Assembly: GCA_016711095.1 (NCBI GenBank)
Contig: JADJTP010000003.1
Span: 868,001 to 932,000, forward strand
Reading direction: 5' to 3'
DNA length: 64,000 nt
Source: Actinomycetales bacterium
GTDB taxonomy: Bacteria > Actinomycetota > Actinomycetes > Actinomycetales > Dermatophilaceae
Positions 1 to 9,062 of the stretch are shown here, one piece after another. The notes under the pieces were generated by a model. It was given only the letters and a program-made list of their open reading frames with translations, was not told the DNA's origin and made no database searches. Each line of letters begins with the position of its first letter. The first letter of the stretch is position 1. Both the position numbers and the translations under genes were made by a program.

Positions 1-195
1 GGTGACAGTGGCAGCGTCTGGGGTCTCCAGGTGAACCTGCTCCACCCGGCCGGCAAGCTGATCGGCTCCGGGGCGCAGCGGGTGCAGGACGTCGAGGGTG
101 TCGGCCGGCATGAGAGCACCGGTGAGCAGCTCGGCGGCCCGCCACGCGCGCTCACGCAGCCCTCGGCCTCGCGCCGGGATCAGTGAGGTGGTCAT
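1..195 (-). CDS. Ferredoxin reductase-like electron-transfer protein, N-terminal fragment
   Basis: Partial gene running off the left edge; ATG at 195 with GAGGT just upstream. The 65 visible residues begin MTTSLIPARGRGLRERAW and contain LMPADTLDVLHPLR followed by a strand ending at a conserved-looking LETPDA. This N-terminus matches actinobacterial FAD/ferredoxin reductases that feed electrons to membrane acyl-CoA (stearoyl-CoA) desaturases. In those loci the reductase lies next to a PucR regulator, which is exactly the divergent neighbour here, and the desaturase usually follows downstream, that is, outside the window. No FAD or 2Fe-2S motif is visible in the fragment, so the call rests on similarity of the start and on context. 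Confidence 0.6.
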   Translation of the reverse strand, partial: MTTSLIPARGRGLRERAWRAAELLTGALMPADTLDVLHPLRPGADQLAGRVEQVHLETPDAATVT

Positions 196-220
196 ACCTC
201 ATTCTTGCGGGTTTTCGGGC

Positions 221-226
221 TAGAAT
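221..226 (+). promoter_or_regulatory. Candidate -10 element for the PucR gene
   Basis: TAGAAT lies 64 bases before the PucR GTG start, in the short divergent gap with the ferredoxin reductase gene. No convincing -35 at the right spacing is visible, so this is only a candidate. Confidence 0.3.
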
Positions 227-290
227 GCTGACGACCCGACGTGAACCGCGCCGCCGTTATTGTTCGCGCAGGACAAGATCGAGGTATGCC

Positions 291-1613
291 GTGCCCAAGC
301 CAGCCCCCGGGCCCACCCCGCTCGCACCGGCCGTCGCGACCGCGCCGGTGCGGCTGGCCGACACCGCGGCCCTCAAGCTGGACCGGTCGACTGTCGAGCG
401 GCTCAGGTCCGTCGTGCCCAGGGTGGCCACAGACACGGTGGCAACCATCATCCGCGAGGTGCCGAGCTATGCCCGGCCGTTCTCCGAGGCGATGGGCGAG
501 CGGATCCGGGCCGCCGTCGAGTTGGCCTTGGTCAACTTCCTGGAGCTCGCCCGAGCGGGCAGCGGCACCGACCCGGCCGAGCCGATCGCACCGAGCACAG
601 CCGCGGCATACGAGCTGGGTCGGGGCGAAGCCCGCAGCGGCCGATCGATGGACGCCTTGCAGGCGGCCTATCGGGTCGGGGCCAGGGTCTCGTGGCGCGG
701 GCTGTCCCGCGAGGCGGTCGCCGCCGGGGTGCCCGCTGCCACACTCGGCGGCTTCGCGGAACTGGTCTTCGCCTATATCGACGCGCTGTCTGCGTCGAGC
801 ATCGCCGGGCACGCCGACGAGTTGGTCTCGGCCGGCCGGGCTCGCGAGCGTTATCGCGAGCGGCTGGCCGCCCAACTCGTCGGGGGGGCCGAGGAGGGCG
901 AGCTGATCGCCGCCGCTCGCCGCGCCGAATGGCACCCGCCGCGGACGTTGACCGCCGTCCTGCTGCCCGAGGGCCAGTTGCGGGCCGTCCTCGGGGGTCT
1001 CGATCAACGCACCCTGGCGATGTCGACGGACGCGTCCGGCGACGACGAGGGCGTCGGCGTGCTGCTCGTGCCCGATGCGGCCGGTCGAGACCGCGAACGC
1101 CTGCTGCGTCAGCTCGACGGGCGCTCCGCGATCGTCGGCCCGGAGCGGCCGTGGACCCAGGTCGCCCGCTCGTTCGAGCGGGCGATCCGCGCCGGGCAGA
1201 CCCTGCCGGTGCCGGCGTCGCGTACTCCGCTGGACACCGAGGACCACCTGCCGGAGTTGTTGCTCGGCGCCGACGCGGAGGCGTTGGCCGACCTGCGGGC
1301 GCGAGCGCTCATGCCGCTGGCCTCCGTGCGCCCCAGCATGCGCGGTCGCCTCGAAGAGACCCTGCGGTCCTGGCTGCTGCATCACGGGCGCCGCGAGATG
1401 ATCGCCGCCGAGTTGTTCGTGCACCCGCAGACGGTGCGTTACCGGATGAGTCAGCTGCGTGACCTATTCGGCGAGCGGCTCGATGATCCTGAGGAAATCC
1501 TGAGATTGACCCTCGCCCTTGCGGTCCGTCCACACGCGCACCCGACGTCCCTCGACTCCACTACCGGGATCCCACGACTGCTGCCCCGCTCAGGCACTGC
1601 CCGGCCTCACTGA
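291..1613 (+). CDS. PucR-type helix-turn-helix transcriptional regulator
   Basis: About 440 residues from GTG 291, chosen because GAGG at 281-284 lies six bases upstream and the sequence before it is low-quality Arg-rich read-through. A long N-terminal sensory region contains the GRSMDALQAAYRVGARV segment typical of PucR/CdaR-family regulators. The C-terminus carries the PucR HTH_30 domain (GRREMIAAELFVHPQTVRYR, about residues 365-390, then LRDLFG). Its divergent partner is a desaturase-type ferredoxin reductase, and the same pairing is seen in other actinomycetes, so it probably controls unsaturated fatty-acid synthesis. A GTATGCCG octamer spans ribosome site and start codon (284-291). Confidence 0.85.
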   Translation: MPKPAPGPTPLAPAVATAPVRLADTAALKLDRSTVERLRSVVPRVATDTVATIIREVPSYARPFSEAMGERIRAAVELALVNFLELARAGSGTDPAEPIAPSTAAAYELGRGEARSGRSMDALQAAYRVGARVSWRGLSREAVAAGVPAATLGGFAELVFAYIDALSASSIAGHADELVSAGRARERYRERLAAQLVGGAEEGELIAAARRAEWHPPRTLTAVLLPEGQLRAVLGGLDQRTLAMSTDASGDDEGVGVLLVPDAAGRDRERLLRQLDGRSAIVGPERPWTQVARSFERAIRAGQTLPVPASRTPLDTEDHLPELLLGADAEALADLRARALMPLASVRPSMRGRLEETLRSWLLHHGRREMIAAELFVHPQTVRYRMSQLRDLFGERLDDPEEILRLTLALAVRPHAHPTSLDSTTGIPRLLPRSGTARPH

Positions 1614-1649
1614 CACTCTGAAGCACGAGGCACGCTGAAAATCCGAGGG

Positions 1650-2621
1650 TCAGGCGCGAGACCCGAGGCCCGCCACGGCGTCGAGCATCTCGTCAACGGT
1701 CGCCGGCGTCACCGGGTCGTGCAACAGCCAGTCAACCCAGGTGGCCACCAGGTCGCGGTCTTCGGGGGTGGTCGCCGACAACCAGCGCCGACAACCTTCC
1801 TCGGCGAGGTGCTCGCTCGTCGCGGCCAGCATGGTGAGGTCACCCGGCCGCGAGATCCGGCCCGGTCCGTCCGCGATGAGGTAGGCGGCATACAGGTCGA
1901 GCATTCGCGCCGGGTCGCCGAGTCCGTACTCGAAGATGACCATCCCGAGCTCCTGCGACGGACTCTCCGGCCCGCAGCTCTCCCAGTCCAGCAGCATGAG
2001 GCCACCGTCGGGGGTGGCGCGGACGTTGTCGGCCCACAGGTCGCAGTGGCAGGTCACGACCTCCTCAGGGACCTCGAAGACCTGCTCGAGGGTGACCAGT
2101 TGCGGCACGATGGCCGCGAGATCGCGGACGAACGGCGCATCGGCGGCGGTCAGCCGTTCGACGAGCTCGGCCCACGTGTCCACCCCGACCGGCTCCCGGA
2201 ACCAGGCGTCGACCGGGCCGATCGTCGGTGTCTGGACGCCGTGCACGCGCGCGAGCAGGGCGCCGATCTTGCGCGGGTCGAGGTCCCGACTCGGCGGGAG
2301 CACGTCGACCCACTCATAGACCCGCACCAGCGTGGGGTGGTGGGGTCCGCCGACCTCGGCGAGGACGGCACCATCGGTCGCGCGCAGCACCGCGGGCATC
2401 GGCACGCCTGCGGCGCGGACATGCTCCTGGTATGCCGCGTCGGCCTCGGCCCGCTCGCGGGAGGGAGCTCCGAAGAGGGCTTTGACCGCAAACGTGCCTC
2501 GCTCGGTGACCAGCCGCCAGACCTGGCCGCGGCGCCCGCGGGCAACCGGGCCCTCAAGGCGCGCGCGCATCCCCAACCCGAAGACTCGAGCGACTTCCCC
2601 CGCCGCTGCCGGATCAAGCAT
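1650..2621 (-). CDS. Aminoglycoside phosphotransferase (APH)-fold kinase family protein
   Basis: About 323 residues from ATG 2621 (MLDPAAAGEVARV), preferred over ATG 2654 because GAGGAG lies nine bases upstream of 2621. The protein has the APH/choline-kinase fold: an N-lobe with GQVWRLVTERGTFAVKALF, the catalytic loop CHCDLWADN (H-x-D-x4-N) near residue 195, and the metal-binding LLDWES about fifteen residues later. The substrate is unknown; such proteins include homoserine, fructosamine and antibiotic kinases, and nothing here argues for a resistance role. It stands alone, convergent with the PucR gene. Confidence 0.8.
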   Translation of the reverse strand: MLDPAAAGEVARVFGLGMRARLEGPVARGRRGQVWRLVTERGTFAVKALFGAPSRERAEADAAYQEHVRAAGVPMPAVLRATDGAVLAEVGGPHHPTLVRVYEWVDVLPPSRDLDPRKIGALLARVHGVQTPTIGPVDAWFREPVGVDTWAELVERLTAADAPFVRDLAAIVPQLVTLEQVFEVPEEVVTCHCDLWADNVRATPDGGLMLLDWESCGPESPSQELGMVIFEYGLGDPARMLDLYAAYLIADGPGRISRPGDLTMLAATSEHLAEEGCRRWLSATTPEDRDLVATWVDWLLHDPVTPATVDEMLDAVAGLGSRA

Positions 2622-2727
2622 GGGAACCCACTCCTCACGATCGTGCGCGATCATTACCCGTCGGTAACATTGAAGCACTCGGGGTAGCCGCAGTGGGCCT
2701 TCGCTAGCCACCGGCGACGAGAGTTCC

Positions 2728-2781
2728 CTCACGTTCGTCCCGGCAGCGCTGGTTCTCACGTTCGTCCCGGTCGCGCTGGTC
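2728..2781. repeat. 27-bp tandem repeat, two copies
   Basis: Two adjacent 27-bp units (2728-2754 and 2755-2781) start CTCACGTTCGTCCCGG and differ at three positions. They lie in the 180-bp gap between the phosphotransferase start and the ABC permease stop. Confidence 0.8.
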
Positions 2782-2800
2782 CCGCACGCACGACTCGCCG

Positions 2801-3634
2801 TCAGCTCAGGACGTCCTTGCGGCGGAAGAGCCGGAAGGCCAACCCGACGAACATGACGAAGTAGAGCACCGACCACAGGACACCGTGACGCATCGCCGTC
2901 CAGTCGACCTCGGGGCTGAGCAGGTCGAGCCAGGCCCGCTGATAGTGCAGCGGCAGCCCATTGCGCAGGTCGCCGAGGCTCTCGATCTGGCCGAGAATCG
3001 AGGAGACGATCGCGACCAGCACCGCGACTCCAACCGCGCCGAGGGGGGCGTCGGTGCGTACCCCCAGCAGGAAGGCCAGCCCCGCCACCTGCAGCAGCGA
3101 CACCAACAAGTAGACCGCTGCCACCCCGAGCCGGGGCAGCAGCTGCCCCCAATCCAACACTCCCCCTGCGGGATTGGTGAATGGCGCCCAGCCATAGGCG
3201 ACACCGCCGACGAGCAGCGACCAGCCGACCAGTGCCGCGATCGCCACCGCCGTGGAGGCCACCGCGACCGTCAGCTTGCTGGCCAGCAGGCGCGCGCGGC
3301 GGACCGGGGCCACGAGCAGATAGCGCAGTGTCGACCACGATGCTTCCGAGGGCACCGCGTCACCGGCGAAGAGTGCCGCGATGACGACCAAGAGAAACTC
3401 CGAAGCCGCCGACACCGCGAACAAGGTGAAGTTCGCGCTGCCGAGCTGGGCCAGATCGGACAACCGTGTCCCGGTCGCCGGCGAGCTCGTGCGTCCGATC
3501 GCGAACGCTCCGATCAGCACGAGCGGCAGCGCAAGGGCGATGAAGAGCGACCAGAAGGTCCGTCGGCGGCCCAGTTGCCGGCGCACCTCGGTGCCGATGG
3601 ACAAGGCCGGCGCGGCCGTATGCCGTGGCGTCAT
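2801..3634 (-). CDS. ABC-2 type transporter permease
   Basis: 277 residues with about six hydrophobic segments (roughly 27-47, 70-90, 115-140, 160-185, 195-215, 245-265) and the Arg-rich cytosolic start RRQLGRRRTF typical of ABC-2 exporter permeases. The segment SEASWSTLRYLLVAPVRR matches the conserved region after the second helix. ATG 3634 overlaps the stop of the upstream ATPase fusion (ATGA), so the two are translationally coupled and should form one exporter. Substrate unknown. Confidence 0.88.
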   Translation of the reverse strand: MTPRHTAAPALSIGTEVRRQLGRRRTFWSLFIALALPLVLIGAFAIGRTSSPATGTRLSDLAQLGSANFTLFAVSAASEFLLVVIAALFAGDAVPSEASWSTLRYLLVAPVRRARLLASKLTVAVASTAVAIAALVGWSLLVGGVAYGWAPFTNPAGGVLDWGQLLPRLGVAAVYLLVSLLQVAGLAFLLGVRTDAPLGAVGVAVLVAIVSSILGQIESLGDLRNGLPLHYQRAWLDLLSPEVDWTAMRHGVLWSVLYFVMFVGLAFRLFRRKDVLS

Positions 3635-6561
3635 CGCGCGCGCACCTGCCTGAGCTGTTCGGTGATCGACTCGCTGGTGCCGTCCGGCCGGTCCGGCCAG
3701 TCCGATGAGCCCGATTGGCCCGATTGGCCCGAGCCCGGCTCACCGGCCTGCCCCGCCCGTTCCGTCTGGGCGGCGGCGATCACTCCGAGGAAGACCTCCT
3801 CGAGGTGCTTGCGGCTGCTCACTCCGACGACGTCGGCGCCCGCGCCGATGACGGCGCGCACGACGTCGGCGCGGGGGGAGGCTGCGGTGATGACAAGCCT
3901 GCAGTCGCCCTCGTCCTCGACCACGGCGACCGAGGTCACCGCGGCGTCCGCCCTGACCCGGTCGGCGACCTCAGTCACCAGGTGCGGGGAGGCGGCCGGG
4001 TCGAGGTGGATGACCGTCGTATCGCTGGCATCGACGAGGTCGGCGACCCGCCCGGTGAGCACGACGCGGCCGGCGTGCATGACGACGACATGTGAGCAGG
4101 TCTGTTCGACCTCGGCGAGCAGATGGCTGGAGATGACGACGGTGCGACCGGAGGCGGCATACCGCTGCAGGATGGGGCGCATCGCCGCGATCTGCGGGGG
4201 GTCGAGGCCATTGGTCGGCTCGTCGAGCACCAGCAGGTCCGGCAGCCCGAGCATGGCCTGGGCGATGCCCAGTCGCTGCCTCATGCCGTGGCTGTAGGCG
4301 CGGACCGGCCGATCGATCGCGCCGCCGAGAGCCGCGACGTCGAGCGCTTGCTCAAACGCGGCCTCCGCGTCGGGGCGCCCGGTCGCGGCCCAATAGGCGT
4401 GCAAATTGTCGCGGCCGGTCAGGTGCGGCAGCAACCCTGGCCCCTCGACGAGAGCGCCGACCCCCGCGAGCGCCGGGGAGCCGGGGTGGACCGGCTGGCC
4501 ACCGAGATAGACCGAACCCGAGTCGGGCGTGATGAGGCCCAGGGCCATCCGCAACGTGGTGGTCTTGCCCGCGCCGTTCGGCCCGAGCAGGCCCACGACC
4601 TGCCCGCGCTCGGCTCGCCACGAGACGTCGTCGACGGCCCGGTGCCCGTCGGCGTATGTCTTGACGAGCCGGTCGACGACCAAGGGCACGTCGGCCAGGT
4701 CAGGGCGGTCGGGCACGTGCTGGCGTTTGCGCCGGTCCCACCAGGCCGAGGCCCCGATCGCGGCCAGTAGTAACGCAATTGCCACCGCGACGCCGATCGC
4801 TTCGGTGTCCGATCCGCCGTCGGCGACGTCCGCCGCCCCCTCGATCCGCGGAAGCAGCAGGCCGCTGGCGACCCGCACCTCGTCGACCCTGGCCTCGCGG
4901 GGGACGGCATACGTCGTGTCGGTCGTGGTGACCAGCAGGCGCAGGGAGCTGCCGGCCTCGACCGTCCAGGTCGCCGGCGGCAGGGCGACGGTGAACGCTG
5001 TCGGCTGACCGGGGGTGACCGTCAACCGGACCGGGGCCACCAGTCGCCTTGTCAAGGTGGGCTGGGCACCGGTGACCTGCCAGAGGGACACGAACAGGAC
5101 GACGTCGGCGCGCGATGAGGTGACCGTGAGCCCGACCCGCGGCGACCCGACGACAATCGATCGCTCGGTGAAGGCCGTCGTGTCGAAGGCGGCCGACTGC
5201 CCGGCAAGAGCCGCCAGCTGGTATGCCGCGGCGCCGCCGATCAGCGCGCCGACCCCGGGCACCGTGGCCACCGACGCCGGCTGGCCTCCGGGGGGCGAGG
5301 CCAGGCGCGCCGGTTGCGGGTCGGCGAACGGCGCCGTCGTCCACGTGGCCAGGCCGGGGTAGTCGCCGAGCTCGACCAGCGGTGCGACGCTCTGGCGGCG
5401 CGGGATCGGCGCCGCGTAGACGAAGTCCGGCGTGCTCGGCGCCGCGGACGGGTCAGGCGACGAGCGGGGATCCGGGGAGAGGGTCTGCGCGAGCCAGTCC
5501 CGAAGCGCCTGCTCGTCAGCGTCGGCGGTGCTGGACACCCCGTCGTGGCCACCGTCGATCCAGCGCACGGCGAGGGCGGGCACCTGGCCGTCAATAGCTC
5601 GCGCGGTGGCATCGGCGTGCTCGATCCCGAAGAGCGAGTCGCGCATCCCCTGAACGAGGTAGGTCGGGGCCCGCAGGCCGGCAAGCAGAGGCCGCGGGCT
5701 GTGCGCACGAAGCATGGCCAGCAGTGCCGGGCTCGGGTTACCCGTCTCGGCGGCGGCGAGGAAATGGGTGCAGACCTCCGGGTCGAACCGCCCGCAGACG
5801 ACGTCGGCGCTCGCTGACGGCGAGGAGCCGGCGCTCGCTGACGGCGAGGAGCCGGCGGCGAAGAACCGCGAGGCCCAGAGTTGCTTGAACGGGCCTGGCT
5901 CGGGCAGCCGCTCGATCGAGGCAGCGCCCGGCCCCGGGGAAGCGGCTGAGTTCGCGGAAGCGGCCGAGTTCGGGGCCCCTGCGGCGACCGCGTGTTGGGG
6001 GAAGAACGCGTCGGCAAGGTCATGCCAGGTCACCACGGCAACGACACTGTCGATGCGTGGGTCGGTCGAGCCGAGCATCAGCGCCAACGCCCCGCCGTAG
6101 GAGGCGCCGACGACACCGACGTGGGGGTCTGCGGGGCCGTCGGTCCGGACGTCCGGGCGGTCTGCGATCAGGTCGACAAGCACTCGGGCGTCAGCGATCT
6201 CGTAGGCCGGGTCGTTGAGATGGATGCGTCCCCCCGAGTCGCCGAAACCACGGGCGGAATAGCCGACCGCCAGATAGCCGCGAGCGGCCAACGCGCGCCC
6301 CCGCTCGACCAGGTCGGCCTTGCTGCCGCCGAAGCCGTGGGCGAGTAACACCGCCGGGAAGGGTCCACCGGTGGCGGGGCGCCACACGGAGACGTCGAGG
6401 GTGACGGCTTCCCCGGCTGGCTCGGGGCCCACGCTCACCCGCTGCGACTCGCCGACCACGTCGGTCTGTCCGGCCAGGCCGGCTAGGCCCAGAGGCGCGC
6501 AGACGAGCAGCCCGGCGATCGCCAGGATCAGGCCCCCGAGGGCGCGGCGCACGGCATACAC
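3631..6561 (-). CDS. Alpha/beta hydrolase (CocE/X-Pro peptidase-like) fused to ABC transporter ATPase
   Basis: 976 residues in one frame. Residues 10-30 are a hydrophobic signal or anchor. Residues about 45-370 form an alpha/beta hydrolase: HGFGGSKADL oxyanion region, nucleophile elbow GASYGG near 156, and GGHDG supplying the histidine. Next comes a beta-rich X-Pro-peptidase C-terminal-like domain (GLTVTSSRADVVLFVSL). A second membrane helix near 590-610 (VAIALLLAAIGASAWW) is followed by a complete ABC ATPase with LGPNGAGKTTTLRM (Walker A, about 657), SHGMRQRLG (signature, about 757) and LLVLDEPTNGLDP (Walker B). Topology predicts an outside hydrolase and a cytosolic ATPase pairing with the overlapping permease. 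The GTG start lacks a clear ribosome site; GTG 6552 is an alternative. Confidence 0.85.
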   Translation of the reverse strand: MYAVRRALGGLILAIAGLLVCAPLGLAGLAGQTDVVGESQRVSVGPEPAGEAVTLDVSVWRPATGGPFPAVLLAHGFGGSKADLVERGRALAARGYLAVGYSARGFGDSGGRIHLNDPAYEIADARVLVDLIADRPDVRTDGPADPHVGVVGASYGGALALMLGSTDPRIDSVVAVVTWHDLADAFFPQHAVAAGAPNSAASANSAASPGPGAASIERLPEPGPFKQLWASRFFAAGSSPSASAGSSPSASADVVCGRFDPEVCTHFLAAAETGNPSPALLAMLRAHSPRPLLAGLRAPTYLVQGMRDSLFGIEHADATARAIDGQVPALAVRWIDGGHDGVSSTADADEQALRDWLAQTLSPDPRSSPDPSAAPSTPDFVYAAPIPRRQSVAPLVELGDYPGLATWTTAPFADPQPARLASPPGGQPASVATVPGVGALIGGAAAYQLAALAGQSAAFDTTAFTERSIVVGSPRVGLTVTSSRADVVLFVSLWQVTGAQPTLTRRLVAPVRLTVTPGQPTAFTVALPPATWTVEAGSSLRLLVTTTDTTYAVPREARVDEVRVASGLLLPRIEGAADVADGGSDTEAIGVAVAIALLLAAIGASAWWDRRKRQHVPDRPDLADVPLVVDRLVKTYADGHRAVDDVSWRAERGQVVGLLGPNGAGKTTTLRMALGLITPDSGSVYLGGQPVHPGSPALAGVGALVEGPGLLPHLTGRDNLHAYWAATGRPDAEAAFEQALDVAALGGAIDRPVRAYSHGMRQRLGIAQAMLGLPDLLVLDEPTNGLDPPQIAAMRPILQRYAASGRTVVISSHLLAEVEQTCSHVVVMHAGRVVLTGRVADLVDASDTTVIHLDPAASPHLVTEVADRVRADAAVTSVAVVEDEGDCRLVITAASPRADVVRAVIGAGADVVGVSSRKHLEEVFLGVIAAAQTERAGQAGEPGSGQSGQSGSSDWPDRPDGTSESITEQLRQVRAR

Positions 6562-6576
6562 AAAGCGGAGCGTAAT

Positions 6577-7827
6577 TCACTCCCGCAGTCGGGCGCTCTC
6601 GTCGATGACCCACAGGTCGACCAGACCGTGGAAGTGATCGAGGAAGGCGTGCTGCTCGGTCAGTTGATAGTTCGCCTTGACCGTCTCCTTGAGCAGCCGG
6701 TCGAAGTCGGTTGAGGTCACCCACTCGAGGACCTGCTGGTCGAGGTGCGGCAGGTGGGTGTCGCACCACTGCCAATAGCGCTCGGTCTCGAATTGCTCGT
6801 CGGCCAAGCGCAGGTATGCCGCGAGCTTGGCGTCCATGTCGAGTGACGGGTCGTCTGCGATCGCGAAGTAGCGCTCGGTCTGGAGGTCGGCCTTCACCTT
6901 GCGCTCGGTGACCAGGGCATAGACCGACCAGCGCACGAGGGCTCGAATCGCCCAGGGGAAGTAGTAGTGCAGGGACGTCACCGCGACATCGGGGCAGGCG
7001 TTGGCGTAGTCGATGGGGTACACCTCGTCGCCCTGCACGAGCATCTCGGCGGAGTTGAACTCCCAACCGAAGAAGGCGTTGACGATCCGGCTGATCGCAG
7101 CGGTGCGGCTGCCGGCGACGGGTGAAAGGAAGTCGTGCGACACGGCATACCGGCTGTGCATCGGCTTGTCCGGGCGGAAATCCATGACCATCGTCTCGGG
7201 GCCGATCGACAGCGCCCGGGCGAAGGACTCGTAGGGCACCGTCGCCTGCAGGTGCATGAGCATCCCGCCGGACTCGTCGTAGGCCCGCTGCAGTTCGGCC
7301 TCATTCTCGATCCGGGAGACCCCGCGCCAGCCACCGCCGTCGAAGGGCTTCATGTAGAGCGGGTAGCCAAGGTCGGCGGCGATCGACGGCAGGTCGAAGG
7401 GGAGGTTGTATTTGCCTGCCGTGTAGGCCCAGCGGACGTTGTCGACGGGGTGCTTGTAGGGAACGAGCACCGTCCGGGGGACGTTGAGGCCCAGGCGCAG
7501 CATCGCGCAATACGCGCTGTGCTTCTCCATCGACTGGAAGGTGAAAGGGCTGTTGAGCAGGTAGGTGCCGTTCACGAGAGCGGCCTTCTTGAGCCATTCG
7601 CGTGGGTGGTAGTACCAGTGCGCCAGTCGGTCGATGACGAGGTCCGATCGGACCGGGGCCATGAGGTCGAAGGGTTCGATGCTCAATCGCTCGCTGGTGA
7701 AGGTGTGAGTGACACCGTCGCTCGTCACCACCGGCCCGACCCGCCGCAAGACCGCCTCGAAAGCTTGCGGCCAGTCCTCTTCGGCACCGAGCAAGAGCCC
7801 GATCCGGTGCTCGCGCGATTCGCTCAC
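6577..7827 (-). CDS. ATP-grasp family protein of unknown substrate
   Basis: 416 residues from GTG 7827, preceded by an AAAGGTG ribosome site. The central part looks like an ATP-grasp ligase: SMEKHSAYCAMLRLGLNVPRT, then YPLYMKPFDGGGWRGV with a lysine and glycine-rich loop, and acidic late residues (GDEVYPIDYANACPDV). The C-terminal 120 residues are helical with many aromatics. Such enzymes join a carboxylate to an amine or thiol with ATP; I cannot name the product. It sits 15 bp upstream of the hydrolase/ABC fusion, so it may make or modify what that exporter handles. Confidence 0.65.
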   Translation of the reverse strand: MSESREHRIGLLLGAEEDWPQAFEAVLRRVGPVVTSDGVTHTFTSERLSIEPFDLMAPVRSDLVIDRLAHWYYHPREWLKKAALVNGTYLLNSPFTFQSMEKHSAYCAMLRLGLNVPRTVLVPYKHPVDNVRWAYTAGKYNLPFDLPSIAADLGYPLYMKPFDGGGWRGVSRIENEAELQRAYDESGGMLMHLQATVPYESFARALSIGPETMVMDFRPDKPMHSRYAVSHDFLSPVAGSRTAAISRIVNAFFGWEFNSAEMLVQGDEVYPIDYANACPDVAVTSLHYYFPWAIRALVRWSVYALVTERKVKADLQTERYFAIADDPSLDMDAKLAAYLRLADEQFETERYWQWCDTHLPHLDQQVLEWVTSTDFDRLLKETVKANYQLTEQHAFLDHFHGLVDLWVIDESARLRE

Positions 7828-7991
7828 GGGACACCTTTCTTCGGAGCGGCTCTTTCTGTGCTCCGGATGTTAGTGCCCGGCGGCACCTGCTTGGCAAGAA
7901 ATCACTTCCGCGAGGGCTGTGGACCGTACGCAGTTCACCCGCCGTTCCCCGGGTTCCGCTATGCGGTCCCCAGGCGGTTCGGTCCCTCCGG

Positions 7992-9053
7992 TCAGCGGGA
8001 CCACGTGCGGCCGAGCAGGTCCAGCAGCAGCGGATCGAGCAGATCACGCCAGCAGGTGAAGTTGTGCCCGTCGCGGGCCGTTGCCCGCTCGACCTGCAGA
8101 CCGAGGTCATGCAGGTGACCGGCCATGAGCGCGTTGTTGTGCCGGTTCTCCTCGGCAGTCCCCCAGCCGATCGCTACCTGCGGACGACTCGGCGGCTCGG
8201 TGGCGGCATGCACGGAGGCGACGAAGTCGACGAGCCGACCCCAGTAGGGAAAGTCGCTCTCCTGCCCGTCGAGCGCGGGGATGAAGAACGATCCGGAGAG
8301 CAGCGCCAGCCCGCCGAAGGTGCCCGGGTGGGTCCACTCAGCATGCAGGGCCGCGAGCCCGCCGAGACTCGGGCCGACCATCACCGGCGGACAATTGCTC
8401 GGATGCTGACGCAGGGTCTCAGGGACGATGTGCTCGGCAACGGCCTGCGCGTATGCCGCGGACGCGGCATACCGGGCGTTGCGGTCCCCCGGCAGCAGAA
8501 CGGTGACCCGCATCCGCGACACCCGGCCGGACCCGATCGCGGCGCCGATGCACTGGGTGAGTCCGGCGAACCGGTCGAGCTCGGCCCCGTCGTGGGCGAA
8601 CAGCATCGGCAGCGGCTCATCGACGTCGGCGTCAGCGGGTGACCACGTGAGTGTGTCGACCTCCCCGACGGGCGTCGCGCGGATCGTCGCGGCCACCCGG
8701 TGGGCCTCGATGCCCGGCGCAGCGAGCCAACCGGGCTCGCGGTAGTTCCCCAATGGCAGCCATGAGTGGGCGCCGAAAGCTCCCTCGACGCGCAGCGGGT
8801 TGGCGGGGTCTACGAGATAGACCCGGTCATCAGCGAGAGTCGGGTGGGACGCGGTGAACTGGTATTCGATACGGCCGACGTCGGGGCGGGGCCAGTGCAA
8901 CTCCCAACCGCCGGGCACCGGGTCGAGTCGACGGGGAAGTTCGGGCAGGTCGAGGTCGTGGCAGAGGTGGAGGTCACGCAGGTCGTGTCCGGGGTCGGCC
9001 AGGCGAAAGACGACCCCTGCGGCCGTGACCTCGGTGCGCAGGTCGGGGGGCAC
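7992..9053 (-). CDS. Enterochelin esterase-like alpha/beta hydrolase (esterase D fold)
   Basis: 353 residues. The N-terminal 120 residues are a beta-sandwich like the early-set domain of Fes-type esterases. A catalytic domain follows, with GPSLGGLAALHAEW (nucleophile elbow G-x-S-x-G-G), a GWGTAEENRHN segment in the acid region, and DGHNFTCWRDLL giving the histidine. This order matches ferric-siderophore or other acyl esterases. It is nine bases downstream of the MFS gene, so they form an operon, perhaps for siderophore or xenobiotic ester handling. The GTG start has no strong ribosome site. Substrate is inferred only from the family. Confidence 0.78.
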   Translation of the reverse strand: MPPDLRTEVTAAGVVFRLADPGHDLRDLHLCHDLDLPELPRRLDPVPGGWELHWPRPDVGRIEYQFTASHPTLADDRVYLVDPANPLRVEGAFGAHSWLPLGNYREPGWLAAPGIEAHRVAATIRATPVGEVDTLTWSPADADVDEPLPMLFAHDGAELDRFAGLTQCIGAAIGSGRVSRMRVTVLLPGDRNARYAASAAYAQAVAEHIVPETLRQHPSNCPPVMVGPSLGGLAALHAEWTHPGTFGGLALLSGSFFIPALDGQESDFPYWGRLVDFVASVHAATEPPSRPQVAIGWGTAEENRHNNALMAGHLHDLGLQVERATARDGHNFTCWRDLLDPLLLDLLGRTWSR

Positions 9054-9062
9054 GGCCGAAGA

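Noticed and set aside
192..1424. Long open frame opposite the PucR gene
   Set aside because: High GC gives long antisense frames; its product is Arg/Gly/Pro-rich without domains, while the sense frame has clear PucR motifs.
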